This document shows, piece by piece, positions 21,743 to 45,619 of a stretch of 64,000 nucleotides of DNA. The notes below the pieces were generated by a model. The model had not been told where the DNA came from, did no database searches, and saw only the letters and a list, made by a program, of their open reading frames with translations. The position numbers and the translations under genes are program-made. This DNA is from Hormiphora californensis (lineage: Eukaryota; Ctenophora; Tentaculata; Cydippida; Pleurobrachiidae): positions 1,892,729-1,956,728 of the forward strand of contig CM035362.1 in NCBI GenBank assembly GCA_020137815.1, given 5' to 3'. Numbering within the stretch: position 1 is the stretch's first letter; every line of letters starts with the position of its first letter.

Positions 21743-22544
21743 CTCCAGCACCAAATATGCCAACAAAATTTGTTAAATTTCTCCGAGAAATTTTCTCGTT
21801 CGGACGTAGGCCGTAGCCTGAAAAGGGTTGCAAACCGTTAACCGCGGTGTTTAGTTTACATTATACATAAACATTTTTATTTTGGTTTGGTCCATGTTGT
21901 TACTGTACCGGGCTAAATCAAGAAAGTTAATTTCAAATGTTTGCAGTAAGATTTTTAAGGTTCAATGGAGGGCCGAGGGCGGAGGCTCCTCAGACATCAG
22001 TGCTCACTGCTCACTGAACACATATCGGTTTTGAGCTAACCCCTAATATTATTAATAAACAAAACAGTTATTTAATAACTCCTAAGCTTGCATGGCTAGA
22101 CTGTGTTTCGGGCGCCCCGCCCCCGAATCACAACGTAAAGGGAGGGTTAGAACTTAGAACATAACAATCCTAAGCTGCTAAGAGCTACCATTTAACAGTT
22201 TTATTTAGTTTTCAAGTTGAAACTTGCTTTTACCACTACTATTTATTTATTTATTTCAAACCATCTTAAACCGACTATCCGTACTTGTATCAGTTCTTTA
22301 GCACGCAAGAAGATGCAATATTACACATGTACTAATGTACTGTCGGGTACTGTATCAGAGATAATAAATAATAATAAATAACATTTCAAGCTCTCCCAGT
22401 CTCTGCATTTAAACAATTAAATACCACTTTAGAAAGTGCGTGAGTGTGTATAGCGTAGGCTCAAGGCTGTCAATATACGTGCTCCAAAGTTATTACACTA
22501 AAGAGTGGTAAAATTGTTATTTTAAATCAAGTATTTTTCCAGTC
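21743..22544. other. Intergenic region between LINE and ATG3
   Basis: AT-rich sequence of about 800 bp with an ATTT repeat near 22241. It should contain the ATG3 promoter; no specific element is assigned. Confidence 0.4.
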
Positions 22545-28605
<6,061 letters not shown>

Positions 28606-28963
28606 GAAGGGTAATTACTGGGTAATTATCGGGTTATCTGCTGGGTAATTAACTGTTAATTACCGGTTAATTACGGGGTAGAATTAGAAAGGGTGCTTAA
28701 TTTTGAGAGTGTTGTTTCTCACAATACCCTGCATAGCTGTGATGTGGTTTGATACGAACACTAATTAGTTAATTAATTAATTACTAATTACAGGAATTTG
28801 TGTGGTCGAGAGACTGAGAATGTTTGACTAAGTTTCTACTTAATGATGATATATGAGTGGTAATGAGATTGATTTATACATATGATAAGTTAACCCCCTA
28901 GCGATTACATGTTTCTAGCACACGTCCATTCACCTTCCCGACAACCAGGAACCGATCGAATCA

Positions 28964-29055
28964 GGAAATACTGGTCCCTGGTTGGCTGATAACCAGTCAC
29001 GTGACCTAAATAACGAGTTCTTATTGGTTGTTTACTTGTTTCGGTCGGTTCCTGC
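28964..29055 (-). mobile_element. hAT-like MITE carrying a CLEAR E-box
   Basis: GAATCAGGAAATACTGGTCC to TTTCGGTCGGTTCCTG, with CAGTCACGTGACC in the middle. Confidence 0.85.
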
Positions 29056-29223
29056 CGACAACCCACTGTCAGTCCTGGTTATTTCAATTTTCACTGCACA
29101 CACTTTTTCTGCGTTTCTCGGATCCTGTATAATTTGAGACGTAAGCTAGAATTAAGGAGAGAATTGATTGATGAGTTTATGTTACGAATCACAATAATAT
29201 TATTACCACACCTAGAATATTGA

Positions 29224-29362
29224 TGTCTGGCGGCGCCAACCCGGTGTTGATTATCAAAACGATCTTTTCTGAGCGTGCCACAGCCGCGCTTTTAGTGTGC
29301 GACAGTGCACTCAGATCTTGTTGAGTACCCAACAACTCAGATCGGGTAGGTGCTGCCAGGCA
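29224..29362. mobile_element. MITE with TGTCTGGCGGCGCC ends, longer form
   Basis: Starts TGTCTGGCGGCGCCAACCC and ends GTGCTGCCAGGCA. It contains two AGTGCACTCAGAT/CTCAGATCGGG blocks, so it may be a nested or duplicated copy. Confidence 0.65.
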
Positions 29363-29721
29363 GTATCACAAGGATTGATAATGATGGTGTATGTACTATG
29401 TGTGATGATCTCTTTTTTTCGATAGGTGCTTTTTTGAGCCGAAACTCCTGAATTTACTTTTGCAGATGCAACAATTAATCAATTTACAATTCTCACAACA
29501 TCAACAACTAGAACTAAATAAATAACATGCAGAATCAAATAGTTCAGTAAGCTCAATCAGCATCGTTTAGTTCAGACTTTGATTGAGAGTCACGGGCTTT
29601 GTGAATGAACAGTAGACTCTGGACTCTGGACTCTGGCCACGCGATGGAGAGATCTCAGGAATTATTAGGATGGCCATGGGGGGAAGTTCCTGGTCATGAT
29701 ATTGCTCCTTCCAGTATCTCC

Positions 29722-31333
29722 TCAAAGAGCATGAGACGAAGCAGCTATCTTACTACTTGCCGTCACCGCACTAAATCCCCTAACAACCCCCGCCCTTAAC
29801 TTACTGCCTCGTGCCAGCAATACCACTGGGTTAGCCACTGCATTCCACCAGGGCAGCAACCAAGACAGGGTGAAGACAAGCGGGTATTGTGGCTCTGAGT
29901 ACATACCCAGTGTTGGATCTATTATCAAGTAGGCGGCCAGGGATGAGGAGTTAAAAACAAGGAATGTGGTGGTTAGGATCAGGATTGTGATAGTAATAGA
30001 CCTCTGGTAGATGGTACTCCCGGTACCGGTGAACCGTTTTGATTGCAACAGAATGTACCCTTGGTGGATACAACACAGTGTGCAAATCAGAGCGGGTAGG
30101 AGGAAGGGAGCGATTGAAGTTAGAATGTGGGTGTAGTATAACTCTTTGTGGTCGTTTGGTAGTATTTTGAAGACGTTGTGCCGTATTTCGGTGAGGATTT
30201 CTTCACCACAGGAATTCCACCAAAGAACCTTATTCTCCAGGTTCCCTATCTGTGAAATATATTTAGGGGTTCAAAGAGAACCTACGAGGTTGAATTGACA
30301 GATGTTTTTTGATCGAATCTAAAATCCTCCTAGTCCTCTATTTAGAAGCTCTAAAAGGATCCAACTTACCGGTCGGATAAGGTCAGGAAGGAGGAAGAGA
30401 GAACACAGCACTGGGTAGGTTAGAGCAGCAAAAACAACGAGCTTGAAGTTGATGGTGAAGAAGGGGTTCGCCATGTGGATACCTGAAATTGAGAAGAGAG
30501 AGAGAGAGAGAGAGGGGGGGAAGAGAGACAGGGAGGGAGGAGACATAAACAGAGATTCAGACAGAAAAACTTGATCAATAAAGAACCTCTGATCTTTAGC
30601 TTACCTCTAACAACAGCGAGCATGGTAGTAAGAAACGCACTGGTCCTCAAACACACATTACCCAGGAAGAAGACTCCAAAAAGGAGCACCGAGTGAAGGG
30701 GTGTGAAGGTGTCGGTAGCAAGACGGAGTGAGAAGTAGAGGGCAGCCAGGAGTGATGTGACGCCTGTTAGGGCATCTGTGATGGATAGACAGACGTACAT
30801 GAAGGGAACTGGAGCTTTCATCTGAAGAGAGGGAGGGAGATTTAGGGACCAACTTACAAAAAGTTCCCGGGTATGTAAGGGGCACAAAACTTAAAGTTTT
30901 ATTGTTTGGGTATTGCAATTGGTGAATAAGTTCTCACATTTTTAATGTAAAATGAAGTTATAAAGGGGTTTAAGAAGACTGCAGCTATCCCCACTAAATA
31001 GCACGATCCACCGAACGCCATTAGAATCTCATTAGACAGCGCTACCGGATCTTGTGACGACTGAAATAGTGTAGTTTTTGTAAAGTTAGGGACGATCTGT
31101 CTGGCGGCGCCACTGACCCCGTTTTAATTCTCAGTGCGTTTAGATCGGGTCGGCGGCGCCAGATAGTGGTAGATAGACTAGAGCAAGAAAAGATGGGGAA
31201 AAGATAGGGAAAAGATAGTAAGGGAAGATAGTAAGGGAAGATCTATAACATAAAAGTAGTTAGTTACCGTTATTGGTTCTGCCGTCTTTATATCGTCCGG
31301 AATTGGAGGAATAGATTCATCCATTTGAATCAT
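29722..31333 (-). CDS. Divergent rhodopsin-like GPCR, 348 aa
   Basis: Exons 31333-31268, 31060-30938, 30821-30605, 30482-30370 and 30249-29722; phases close exactly. Seven hydrophobic segments are visible: TM1 CYLVGIAAVFLNPFITSFYI; TM2 VCLSITDALTGVTSLLAALY with the conserved LSxxD aspartate (Asp79); TM3 NVCLRTSAFLTTMLAVVRG; TM4 LVVFAALTYPVLCSLFLLP; TM5 ILTSIAPFLLPALICTLCC; TM6 ITITILILTTTFLVFNSSSL; TM7 YPLVFTLSWLLPWWNAVANP. Two class A hallmarks are altered: the DRY triad is VVR-G and NPxxY is NPVVLLARG. The extracellular N-terminus is short and Pro/Asp rich. Ligand unknown. The sum of features supports a class A receptor that may couple atypically. The ATG lies 10 nt after an acceptor-like CATATCAG. 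Confidence 0.85.
31098..31165. mobile_element. MITE with TGTCTGGCGGCGCC ends
   Basis: TGTCTGGCGGCGCCACTGAC to GGCGGCGCCAGATA, 68 bp, in intron 1 of the GPCR gene. Confidence 0.75.
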
Positions 31334-32630
31334 TTTTACAACTCTGATATGGCTACGGAGATTGGAGTTATATAATAGGGACGGGGCGATTAGATGGCTG
31401 ATTAGGATTCCCCTCACAGTCTCAGAAGCAGTATACTTAACTGTTCAACACAGCTGTATAGTGTTTAATAGACCTTTAAGTTGTGTTATAATCAGATACA
31501 AAATACTGATACAAAGACAAAGACGAGTCAATGAGAGAGGGTGGGGACAACCAAAGTCAAGTACTATGAACTCTAGACTTGACTAGAATGGGGGAGAGAG
31601 AGAGAGAGAGAGACTAGAGGGGAGGGAGAGGTGACAGCTGTACTCAACTCAATGACCTATTGCCCCCTCCTCCCCTCTCTAAAGATGATATTGAGAGAGA
31701 CTAGAGAGAGAGACTCTTTCTCTCTATCCCCCCCCCCTATAACAATAAATATAATGACCACAGACCAGGAGCACTTCTCACCTCTCCCCCCTGGCATATT
31801 ATATTAACTACTAACTAGGCAGGTGTATTCGAACCCTGTAAATGTATAGCCAGTGGCATCTGAATAATTATTATTTTCCTAGAGATTCGCTATATCATTG
31901 TTATAGGCATAGTTCTAATTTTTCTACTCTACTTATCCTACTTTATAATGATCCATATTTTTTTTGTTGAAAAAAGTGGCACTAGGCAGCTGCAAGTTGT
32001 CGAGTATGGGACTGGGTGGGACCCCTTACTCAACAAGTGGCAAGAGCAATGAAAATATAAAGATATGAGCACAATATAATGATCAGGTCACGATCATTGG
32101 TGGTCGACCCCAGTCGACTATATAGTTCTGGCTGCTACAGCTGTACTGCCATTATTCGACTTTTGACCTTGTCATCACAAGACATTCTGTAAAGAGGTAT
32201 AGTGGGGTGCTAAAATCCAAATAAAACTGGACAAGAAATGTGCTGAAAGGAACAAAGTCACTAGGGCATGTCCCGTTATTTAGTGATAGAGAGACTGAAA
32301 AGATAGAGACTGAGACTAAATAATAGATAGAGAGTTAGGAGAGATTCACTCCCTAAATAGATAGGAGAGTTTCAGATAGATAGAGAGTTAGGAGAGATTC
32401 AGCCCCTAAATAGATAGTGAGTTAGGAGAGTTTCAGATAGATAGAAGGTAGGAGAGAAGGCCGAGACAGTTTAGGGGAACTGCACCCTCGAACCAGGTGG
32501 TACTATAACAATTGTTGAGCTCCCATCCTAGACTTCCATAGAGAAAGAGGGGGAGGGGAGAAACTTTCGTGCTTTAAAGAGGGGGTAGGGGAGATAAACA
32601 CTGGAGGAACGTTCAATACTTCACCTATTT

Positions 32631-32680
32631 GGCTGCGAAGCAGCCCCTCCGCAGGGGTTCGCGAAAAATCGCGCGCGAAA
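32631..32680. repeat. Two-hairpin GC-rich element
   Basis: GGCTGC-GAA-GCAGCC immediately followed by CCCCTCCGCAGGGG, then TTCGCGAAAAATCGCGCGCG. It resembles in design the hairpin pairs at 36833, 37145, 44036, 44672 and 60772. Confidence 0.6.
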
Positions 32681-33879
32681 AAAGAAGGCGCGACGTGCCC
32701 AATTCACCTATAAATACTCCAGAGCCAAGATTACAAAATCGGAAACGAATTAGCGAAGTAGTCATCAGTATCAAGACGGCCTTTGTAGTCCCGCCCAACT
32801 ATAAATAAACCCAGCACCTGCAGTATAGTTGTTTGCATTATTTTCCCATTCTCATTAGTTATGAATAATGACATGTTCTAGCAATCATTCGCAATTCATT
32901 ATGTCACAGGGGGGGCAGGTGTTCTTATCTGCATTCACAGGGCGGTATTATATTGTAACACATTGGGCATACAACTTTCGAAAACATATTACTGATTACC
33001 GTTACAGTGGGTGAAATTGACAGACAAGAATCAAATCACCCATGGCCCCCCTACCCGGCCCCGTGACCCGGTCTGATCCAATAACAGCCAGATAGGTCCT
33101 TATTATCCTGTTTTTGTAATGAATTGAAAGCTCCAAAACTTTCTATTTAAAATGAGAGTTCTTGGTGTTATTGTTACAGCTGAAATATAACAACACTTTG
33201 ACGCTTGTCAGCGCGTTTGAGTAGCTCTGCTTCCTCCCCGCGCGCGTTTGATTTGAGACCAGTGGATTGCGCGAAAATGGGGGTCTTTTGAATAGAACCG
33301 AGACTTCGCGCGTTACAAATGTGCGATGCTATTGACACATGTCGAGAGAGAGACTGTGAGACCCGCATACCTCTCGGCGACCTGGTGACAGGTAGATGTG
33401 AAATTGAGAACATTTACCAATCGTGTGATATAATACCGGGGTGGCAGAGTGAGATTTAGGATTTTATAGGATCTTTGCAGCAGCTGGGAAGATAAGAGAG
33501 GTGGGGCAGACGAATGACTATGACGCCGCCACCCCTTACATGTCACAAGATGAATTATAGTATTTACCCTGCCATGCTGCTAGGGGGTCGGGAGAGAGAT
33601 AAGGGGGTGACAGTTTATTTTATCGTTTGGACCTTGGTGTAGATAAAATTAGAAGACGAAAATTTACACTTTTGTAAAAACAGACCAATATTTTCACAAT
33701 TTCATGAGTCGAAAAAAATGCAAACAAACTCTCACACACAAAACATGTCAAACTGTGTCTATCGGATGACTTCAAACAATCTCTCTGACTCTAAATCTAC
33801 ATATTTTCTGTATTTCTTTATCTCTCTGTTACTCTCTGTTTCTCTCTATTTCTCTATGCTTCTCTCTCTCTGTTTCTCT

Positions 33880-33921
33880 CTCTGTTTCTCTCTCTCTCTC
33901 TCTCTCTCTCCCTCTCTCTCC

Positions 33922-33953
<32 letters not shown>

Positions 33954-33955
33954 AC
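33880..33955. repeat. (CT)n microsatellite
   Basis: CT-rich run with TTTCTC interruptions. Confidence 0.95.
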
Positions 33956-34332
33956 TTTTCTACCATGGCGGGTGAAATTGTAAAAAGTACTGTCCCTGAC
34001 TCTCAACTCTGTACACTACTATTATATGATAATGTCTCTCCAAGTACTTTGTACAACACAAACTTGCCCCCTTTCACAAGCAATCCGGATCACGTTCTGA
34101 CAATTCATTTCCTCTTCTTATACCCAGATATCAGATGATACAGTGGAAATTGTCAATCTGGAAACTAGCCAAATATCTGTCCCCTTCTCTCCGTCAACAA
34201 AGCGATCTCATCTTACTGATCACTCCCCTCACTTTCTCCTGAAATGCAGTGTTACAAGTTAGAGGGAGGTGGTGTATTGGTTAGACGGGGGGAGGAGGGC
34301 AGGGGAGATAGGGTAAAACTTTTTTGTTCAAA

Positions 34333-34334
<2 letters not shown>

Positions 34335-34402
<68 letters not shown>
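34335..34402. repeat. (AG)n microsatellite
   Basis: Pure AG run of about 68 bp in the intergenic region downstream of MOB1. Confidence 0.97.
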
Positions 34403-34405
<3 letters not shown>

Positions 34406-34941
34406 CGAATCAACAAGGGAAAGTAAAACTTCGTATAATTTCGTTACCGGACGGTAAAACCAACACACGCAGGATAATTATAAACCCCCGTGGACAAATT
34501 ATGTTTTGGGCAAATAGCCAAGAGGGGACACACACACAGACTCCCCCTCTCGCCTTGTTGTAATGGTCATTAGTCTGTAGTAGTAGCCGACTACCATTTT
34601 GTATAACACACTGACGAGCATGCTGCGTGCAACGGTCTTGATATTGTATTGTGTGATGGTGACACACACACAGACGATCGAACCAACAAACAAACCAACA
34701 CAATTTGAGTCATACAAACAAACTAACACAGAGCTAGCAGGAGGGACCAGGTGTGAGGTGTGATACAAACAAATAAACTAGAAGTGGTATCAGGTATTTA
34801 TCTTCCTACTACATTCCACTTCGCAGCTCACTTCCATCAGTTTTAAACTTAAAAGTTCCCTGGACCCTCACATTTTATCACTACTTTAACAACAGAATGT
34901 GTATTTTAAACTAACATTAAAACCATGTTAAACTAACCTCT

Positions 34942-41088
<6,147 letters not shown>

Positions 41089-41238
41089 CCTAAATAATAT
41101 TTGGGGAGTGAACATCAGAAACACGGCGGAAGTCAGAAGACTGAAGAAATGAGATGAAAGAAGAAAGTGGAATAAAACCAAAACATGTTTTAAGAATAAT
41201 AAATTAAACATAGAATAAAACAACTCTAAATATGATCA

Positions 41239-41880
41239 TCAACCCACCATACTTCTCTTTCTCCCCCTCAACCTTATCTCGTCTAACTTCACAAAAATCT
41301 TCTTATGCGAGCTGTAACTTTTCCTATAACCCACCCATATGGCCTCTAACAGCTCCTCACATTTTGGGTGGGTTGACAGGAAAGCCTTTTCCAACACATA
41401 CAGATCTACTCCCTTATCCTCAACGAGGGATGATGTCGTACTCAGCCCAAAATCAATAATAACCGGAGTTCCGTCATCTCTGATCAGTATGTTTGATGTC
41501 GTGAGATCACCATGAATCAAATCTCCGCTATGTAGTTTTCCTAGCTCCCTCCCCACTGCCTCGCACGCTGTAACAACACCGGCAGACTGTTGGTCAATAA
41601 AGTCTTTCAGTACGGTCGAATCTCGAAGATATTCCAGGTAGATCGTGCTTGTGATTTGGTCAACAAAGTACACAGTCGGAGTTCGAACACCCAGGGCTCG
41701 ACTCTTTTGGATTGCCCTACATTCTTGAGTTAATCTCCGTTGGGTTAGCTTTTCATCTAAAACTGGGTGTCTGTAGGCTTTCTTGAATCTTACTTTGGCG
41801 AGACAAGGGCGTCCCATGAAAGTCGTTTCATAAATTTTTCCTTCGGCGCCCTGCTTTATTAGCTTTTCTTGACTTAACAT
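41239..41880 (-). CDS. TP53RK: Bud32/TP53RK (PRPK) kinase of the KEOPS complex, 213 aa
   Basis: Atypical small kinase that supports Kae1/OSGEP in making t6A on tRNA. Single exon. Visible: Gly-rich loop KQGAEGKIYET; VAE-like Lys29 in CLAKVRFKKAYRHPVLDEKL, the Bud32 signature block; Glu53 helix (RRLTQECRAIQKS); catalytic loop HGDLTTSNI with Asp125; DFG at 143-145; and the basic tail RLRGRKRSMVG that matches the Arg/Lys-rich Bud32 C-terminus. Length equals that of archaeal and yeast Bud32, shorter than most kinases because the substrate lobe is minimal. The ATG is 11 nt after an acceptor-like TTATTTCCCCTAG. Its stop lies 150 bp upstream of the MOB1 ATG on the same strand. Confidence 0.96.
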   Translation of the reverse strand: MLSQEKLIKQGAEGKIYETTFMGRPCLAKVRFKKAYRHPVLDEKLTQRRLTQECRAIQKSRALGVRTPTVYFVDQITSTIYLEYLRDSTVLKDFIDQQSAGVVTACEAVGRELGKLHSGDLIHGDLTTSNILIRDDGTPVIIDFGLSTTSSLVEDKGVDLYVLEKAFLSTHPKCEELLEAIWVGYRKSYSSHKKIFVKLDEIRLRGRKRSMVG

Positions 41881-42431
41881 GTCTCCTGGGCCTAGGGGAA
41901 ATAAAACTTAAGAACTACAAAATGGAATTTACCACAAAGCAATGACACAGAGTGTCAAAGACCAAAATCCCAAAACATTAAACAATCACCGCTCAGAGCG
42001 TGTGTAGATCTCTTAGTTCGTAAAACGTGTTTTTCAACATAATGGCAATAACTTATCGATCTACCTGGCGGCTGGCCCCTAGGGAGAACTGAGAACTTGG
42101 TGACTGCAACAAAATCTCAACGAAAGTGCCCGTTTTGAAAAAAAAAATAAATAAAAAACGTGAAATTATTTTCAATTTTTTTATGCGCTGCAAACACCGT
42201 CACGCGCTGCGCGGTGTAAATCTGATCTGAATTTCGAAATCGCGTTTCCAAATTTTTTAAACACTTTTTAAAAGTTTTTTTTGTAAAAACTAAAATCTTC
42301 GTTTTTGCGGGCCTTACTACTTTTAAAATGCGCCAAATGAACCGGCAATACACGTGACGCTCCTTTTAGACACACAATAATGTAGATGGGAAGTTTCAAA
42401 ACCATTTTTTGAAATTTGGTGAGCTCAAAGG
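41881..42431. other. Upstream region of the kinase gene, with long direct repeat copy 1
   Basis: From 42028 onward the sequence is a direct repeat of 45133-45552: TGTTTTTC, GGCAATAACTTATCGATCTA, GCGCTGCAAACAC, GTCACGCGCTGCGCGG and CCAAATGAACCGG are shared in the same order. No coding exon seen. Confidence 0.6.
42028..42431 (+). repeat. Direct repeat of about 400 bp, copy 1
   Basis: Pairs with 45133-45552. Similarity breaks in the middle by small gaps but the last 280 bp align closely. It directly abuts the truncated LINE. Confidence 0.85.
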
Positions 42432-44032
42432 CGTAAAAACCGATTTTGATGAAAACAACACAGATGACGTGTTCAGACCGCAGACGACTCCAGCGATGTT
42501 TCAAACACATTCAATGGTGGATGGGAGAGAACTTTTTAAAGTTAAACCCTTCAAAGACCGAAGTTCTAGTGCTGAGCAACAAAGCGGACAAGTCAAACAT
42601 TCCAGAAACGTTATGTTTAGATCCTGCCGAAGAAGACTTCAAAGTAGCAGAAACAGCAAGAAACCTTGGGATTTGGTTTGACTCTAGGCTGTCAATGTCT
42701 GAACACATTTCCAGGACAGTCCGCTCTTGCTGGGCCCAGCTTTCAAACCTGTGGAGAATCGGAAACAGGCTAAATCGACAGACAAAGATCCAGTTGGTCC
42801 ACACCCTGATCCATTCTCGCTTGGACTACGGAAACGCCCTACTGAAGCAAGCCTCGAAAAAAGATATAAACCGTCTACAGAAAGTTCAGAACAGCGCTGT
42901 CAGGTTCATCAACAACCACAGGAGACGACGAGGTGTAACGAAACTGAGGAGAGAACTGCACTTCCTTCCAGTGAACGCTAGGATTGACTTCAAGATATTG
43001 CTATTGACCTACAAGTGCATCAATGGATTAGCACCTCTATATCTGCAAGATCTCATCACACCGAGGACACAGACTGGACGCAACCTTCGAAACGATAATG
43101 ATCTGACACTTCTCGAAAGATCCTTCTCTTCTAAGTACCGTCAAACCAGTGCTGCATTCAGCATAAGTGCCCCAAAGCTCTGGAATGGACTTCCTCGAGG
43201 CATCCGTGAATCATCAACTGTGGAAATGTTTAAAACTAGATTAAAGACTCATCTTTTTAGACTAGCGTACGAGTGAATGATTGTTTTCGAACTTGTAACT
43301 TGAGTTTTTTACCTCATAGTATGTTTTCTTGAATTGAAAGGTTAAATTGTAACATGAGTTTACAACCTCATGACGTGTGACTTTTCTTGAATTGAGAGGT
43401 TAAATTGTAACATGAGTTTTCTTCCTCATGACGTGTGACTTTCAATGTATATCTCCTATGCTGTATTATGAACTTGTGTTTCTGAGTTGAGGCTGAGTTG
43501 AGACTGAGACTTTACTTTTGGAGCTCTTGTTTATTTATGACATGGAGTTGTTTCTGTATCACTGTGTGTGGTGTGTGAGTAATGAAATTCAGAATGAAAT
43601 TGTATTGATATTAATTTTTCCATTTACTGAGCATGGGTTGAGAACGAGTTTCGAGTTCTGTTTGTATGTGTGTTACGGATTTCATTCCAGTGTTTCTGAA
43701 TCAGCCTGTCGCATAGAGTGTGGAGGACTAGGTTCTGTTTAGGTAGGATCTTCTAGGTTTTACTGCTAGACAGTAGTTCGTATGTGTGTGTTTCTAACTG
43801 TTTTTTAACCAATTTTCTATATTAAACTAATCTAACCTTAATTTATTATCTCCGGCCATTATCTAAGCATAGCTTTTTATTTTATTATTCCAAGACGACC
43901 GCTTTAGTCGCGGTGGAGAGATGTTCATACAACACTAGCCATTAGGTTCTTTAGTTGTTTCCTCCATTTATAACGCATAAAAGCGGTATATCAAATGTAT
44001 ATTATTATTATTATTATTATTATTACTAGTAA
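42432..44032 (+). mobile_element. 5'-truncated non-LTR retrotransposon
   Basis: Carries only the C-terminal part of a CR1/L2-group ORF2, then about 740 bp of 3' region, and ends in an ATT tandem (44003-44032), a typical LINE 3' tail. The left limit is where the direct repeat stops. Confidence 0.8.
42446..43276 (+). pseudogene. C-terminal fragment of LINE ORF2
   Basis: 276 residues open to the stop: WWMGENFLKLNPSKTEVLVL, KVAETARNLGIWFDSRLSM, IHSRLDYGNALL, RLQKVQNSAVRFI and SAPKLWNGLPRGIRES, all typical of the region after RT motif C. Motifs A to C and the endonuclease are missing. The open frame with few changes indicates a fairly recent insertion. It is a different family from the 17-21 kb element. 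Confidence 0.9.
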
Positions 44033-45132
44033 ACCCGTTCGCCCTACGGGCGAATTTCGGGGAAATGGTAGCTGGGTTAGGGAGCACTGACATCACCAGT
44101 CGAACTGTTGACATGCACCATCCCATCTTAAGTTACTGTACCGTAAAAGGAGCTCAGGCGGGATCGCTGCGAGTTTCAGAACGTCAGATGATGATGATCG
44201 GGCGATCAAAGTGATAAAAGAACTTACTATTTTGCAGACTCCTCGCGTTTCGTCTGTTTGCAGTATTCATCTGAGATTGATCATCGGTTCTGTCTAACCT
44301 CCAACGTCTTTTTTGTTGTCTCTGCACTTCTCTTGGTGTTGCTGTATTTAAATCCCTCAGTGTATGGAAAAGTAGAGAAAAGTAGTGAGATCTCCAATTG
44401 TCGCTTTCGTATATCAACGGTTGTTGAAGAGAGCATAATAGCTGGAACAGTGACACAATACAAAGCAAGAACAGCTGCACGTGCAGCTGCAGTACGTAGT
44501 AACAATCCTTGGTAACGACTCAAACCCCTGGTCCCACTCCAGCTATAGTACTCCACCTCTAAACCTGCACGTGCAAAATGCCATATTTGGTAAAAATATC
44601 ATCACCCATCATTTCCCTATTTGCTTTAATAATAGTATGATATGATATGATTATTATTATTATTATTTTTTCCCTGCCCGGGTGAATGCCGAAGGCATTC
44701 ACCCGGATGCCTTTTTACTTTGTAAAAAGGCATAGCAGGGTTAGAATTCGAAAACGACATTTGGTATAAAAAATCGGTAAGGGGCCAGGGGTCACCCTTT
44801 TTGGGGGCAACGGGCTAGCAAAAGCCGCGCACAACAACAGCCGGTGCTCCTTGATCCAAAACAAAAAACCGCGATCCTTGGACGTGGTGTGCGCCGCATC
44901 AACAAAAATGAAATAGCGCTGCCGCGCGTTTCCGCGTGTTACATAAACATGGTCATCTGCGAAGTCGAATGTGAAAGTTAGATAAGTAGTAGTCAACGTA
45001 GTAGCAAGGTCCCTGTGGTTCTAGCTCAGCATGTGATCTTAACTTCAAAATTTTTTCCCCAAAAAAGCGTCTTGCGGGAAGGGTGCTTTCAAAGTTTTCC
45101 GGTGGGGTGTGCAGATTTTTATTTGTAAAAAG
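44033..45132. other. Gene-free stretch with hairpin elements
   Basis: Immediately after the LINE tail: ACTAG, then a hairpin CCCGTTCGCCCTACGGGCGAA at 44036-44060, and the three-stem structure at 44672-44740. No exon supported. Confidence 0.5.
44672..44740. repeat. Three-way-junction-like palindrome
   Basis: Outer stem CCCTGC/GCAGGG (44672/44740) encloses two perfect hairpins: CGGGTGAATGCC-GAA-GGCATTCACCCG, then GCCTTTTTAC-TTT-GTAAAAAGGC. The fold is read directly from the sequence. Confidence 0.85.
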
Positions 45133-45552
45133 TGTTTTTCGAAACAAGGGCAATAACTTATCGATCTATTGGGGCCCCTAGTGAAAACGGAAGGGTTTTG
45201 ACGGAAAATTTTTACTTTAAAATTTTAAAAAAAACTCCCAAAAAAAAATTTTCCCCAAAAAGGGTGTTTTGAAAAACGCGACGTGAAATTATTTTCAATT
45301 TTTTATGCGCTGCAAACACGGTCACGCGCTGCGCGGCGTAAATCTGATCTGAATTTCGAAATCGCGTTTTCCAAATTTTTTAAACATTTTTAAAAAGTTT
45401 TTTGTAAAATCTTCGTTTTTGCTGGCCTTACTGCTTTTAAAACGCGCCAAATGAACCGGTAATGCACGTGACGCTCCTTTTAGACACACAATAATGTTGA
45501 TGGGCAATTTCAAAGCCATTTTTTGAAATTTGGTGCGCTCAAAGGCCGACTT
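45133..45552 (+). repeat. Direct repeat of about 400 bp, copy 2
   Basis: See 42028-42431. This copy ends 67 bp before the start codon of the FAM122-like gene, so it probably contributes promoter sequence there. Confidence 0.85.
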
Positions 45553-45619
45553 TTTAAAAGGAAATACCGTCCTTAACTTGTTAATACTTATCTAAAACCA
45601 GTTAATTTAACAATAGATA

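Larger units (their letters stand above)
28606..29721. other. Convergent intergenic region ATG3/GPCR
   Basis: Carries the ATG3 3' flank, a hAT-like MITE at 28964-29055 and a GGCGCC-type element at 29224-29362. No coding exon seen. Confidence 0.5.
31334..34941. other. Gene-free region between GPCR and MOB1 (about 3.6 kb)
   Basis: Holds short GA runs (about 31588-31612), CT runs at 33880-33955, an AG run at 34335-34402, AGATAGATAG-rich sequence at 32284-32450, and a two-hairpin GC-rich element at 32631-32680. No exon could be supported on either strand; a 58-codon open frame from 33965 has no family resemblance. Confidence 0.5.

Noticed and set aside
33965-34140. 58-codon frame starting MAGEIVKST after the CT tract
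   Set aside because: Short, no family resemblance, no splice partners in phase that I could find.
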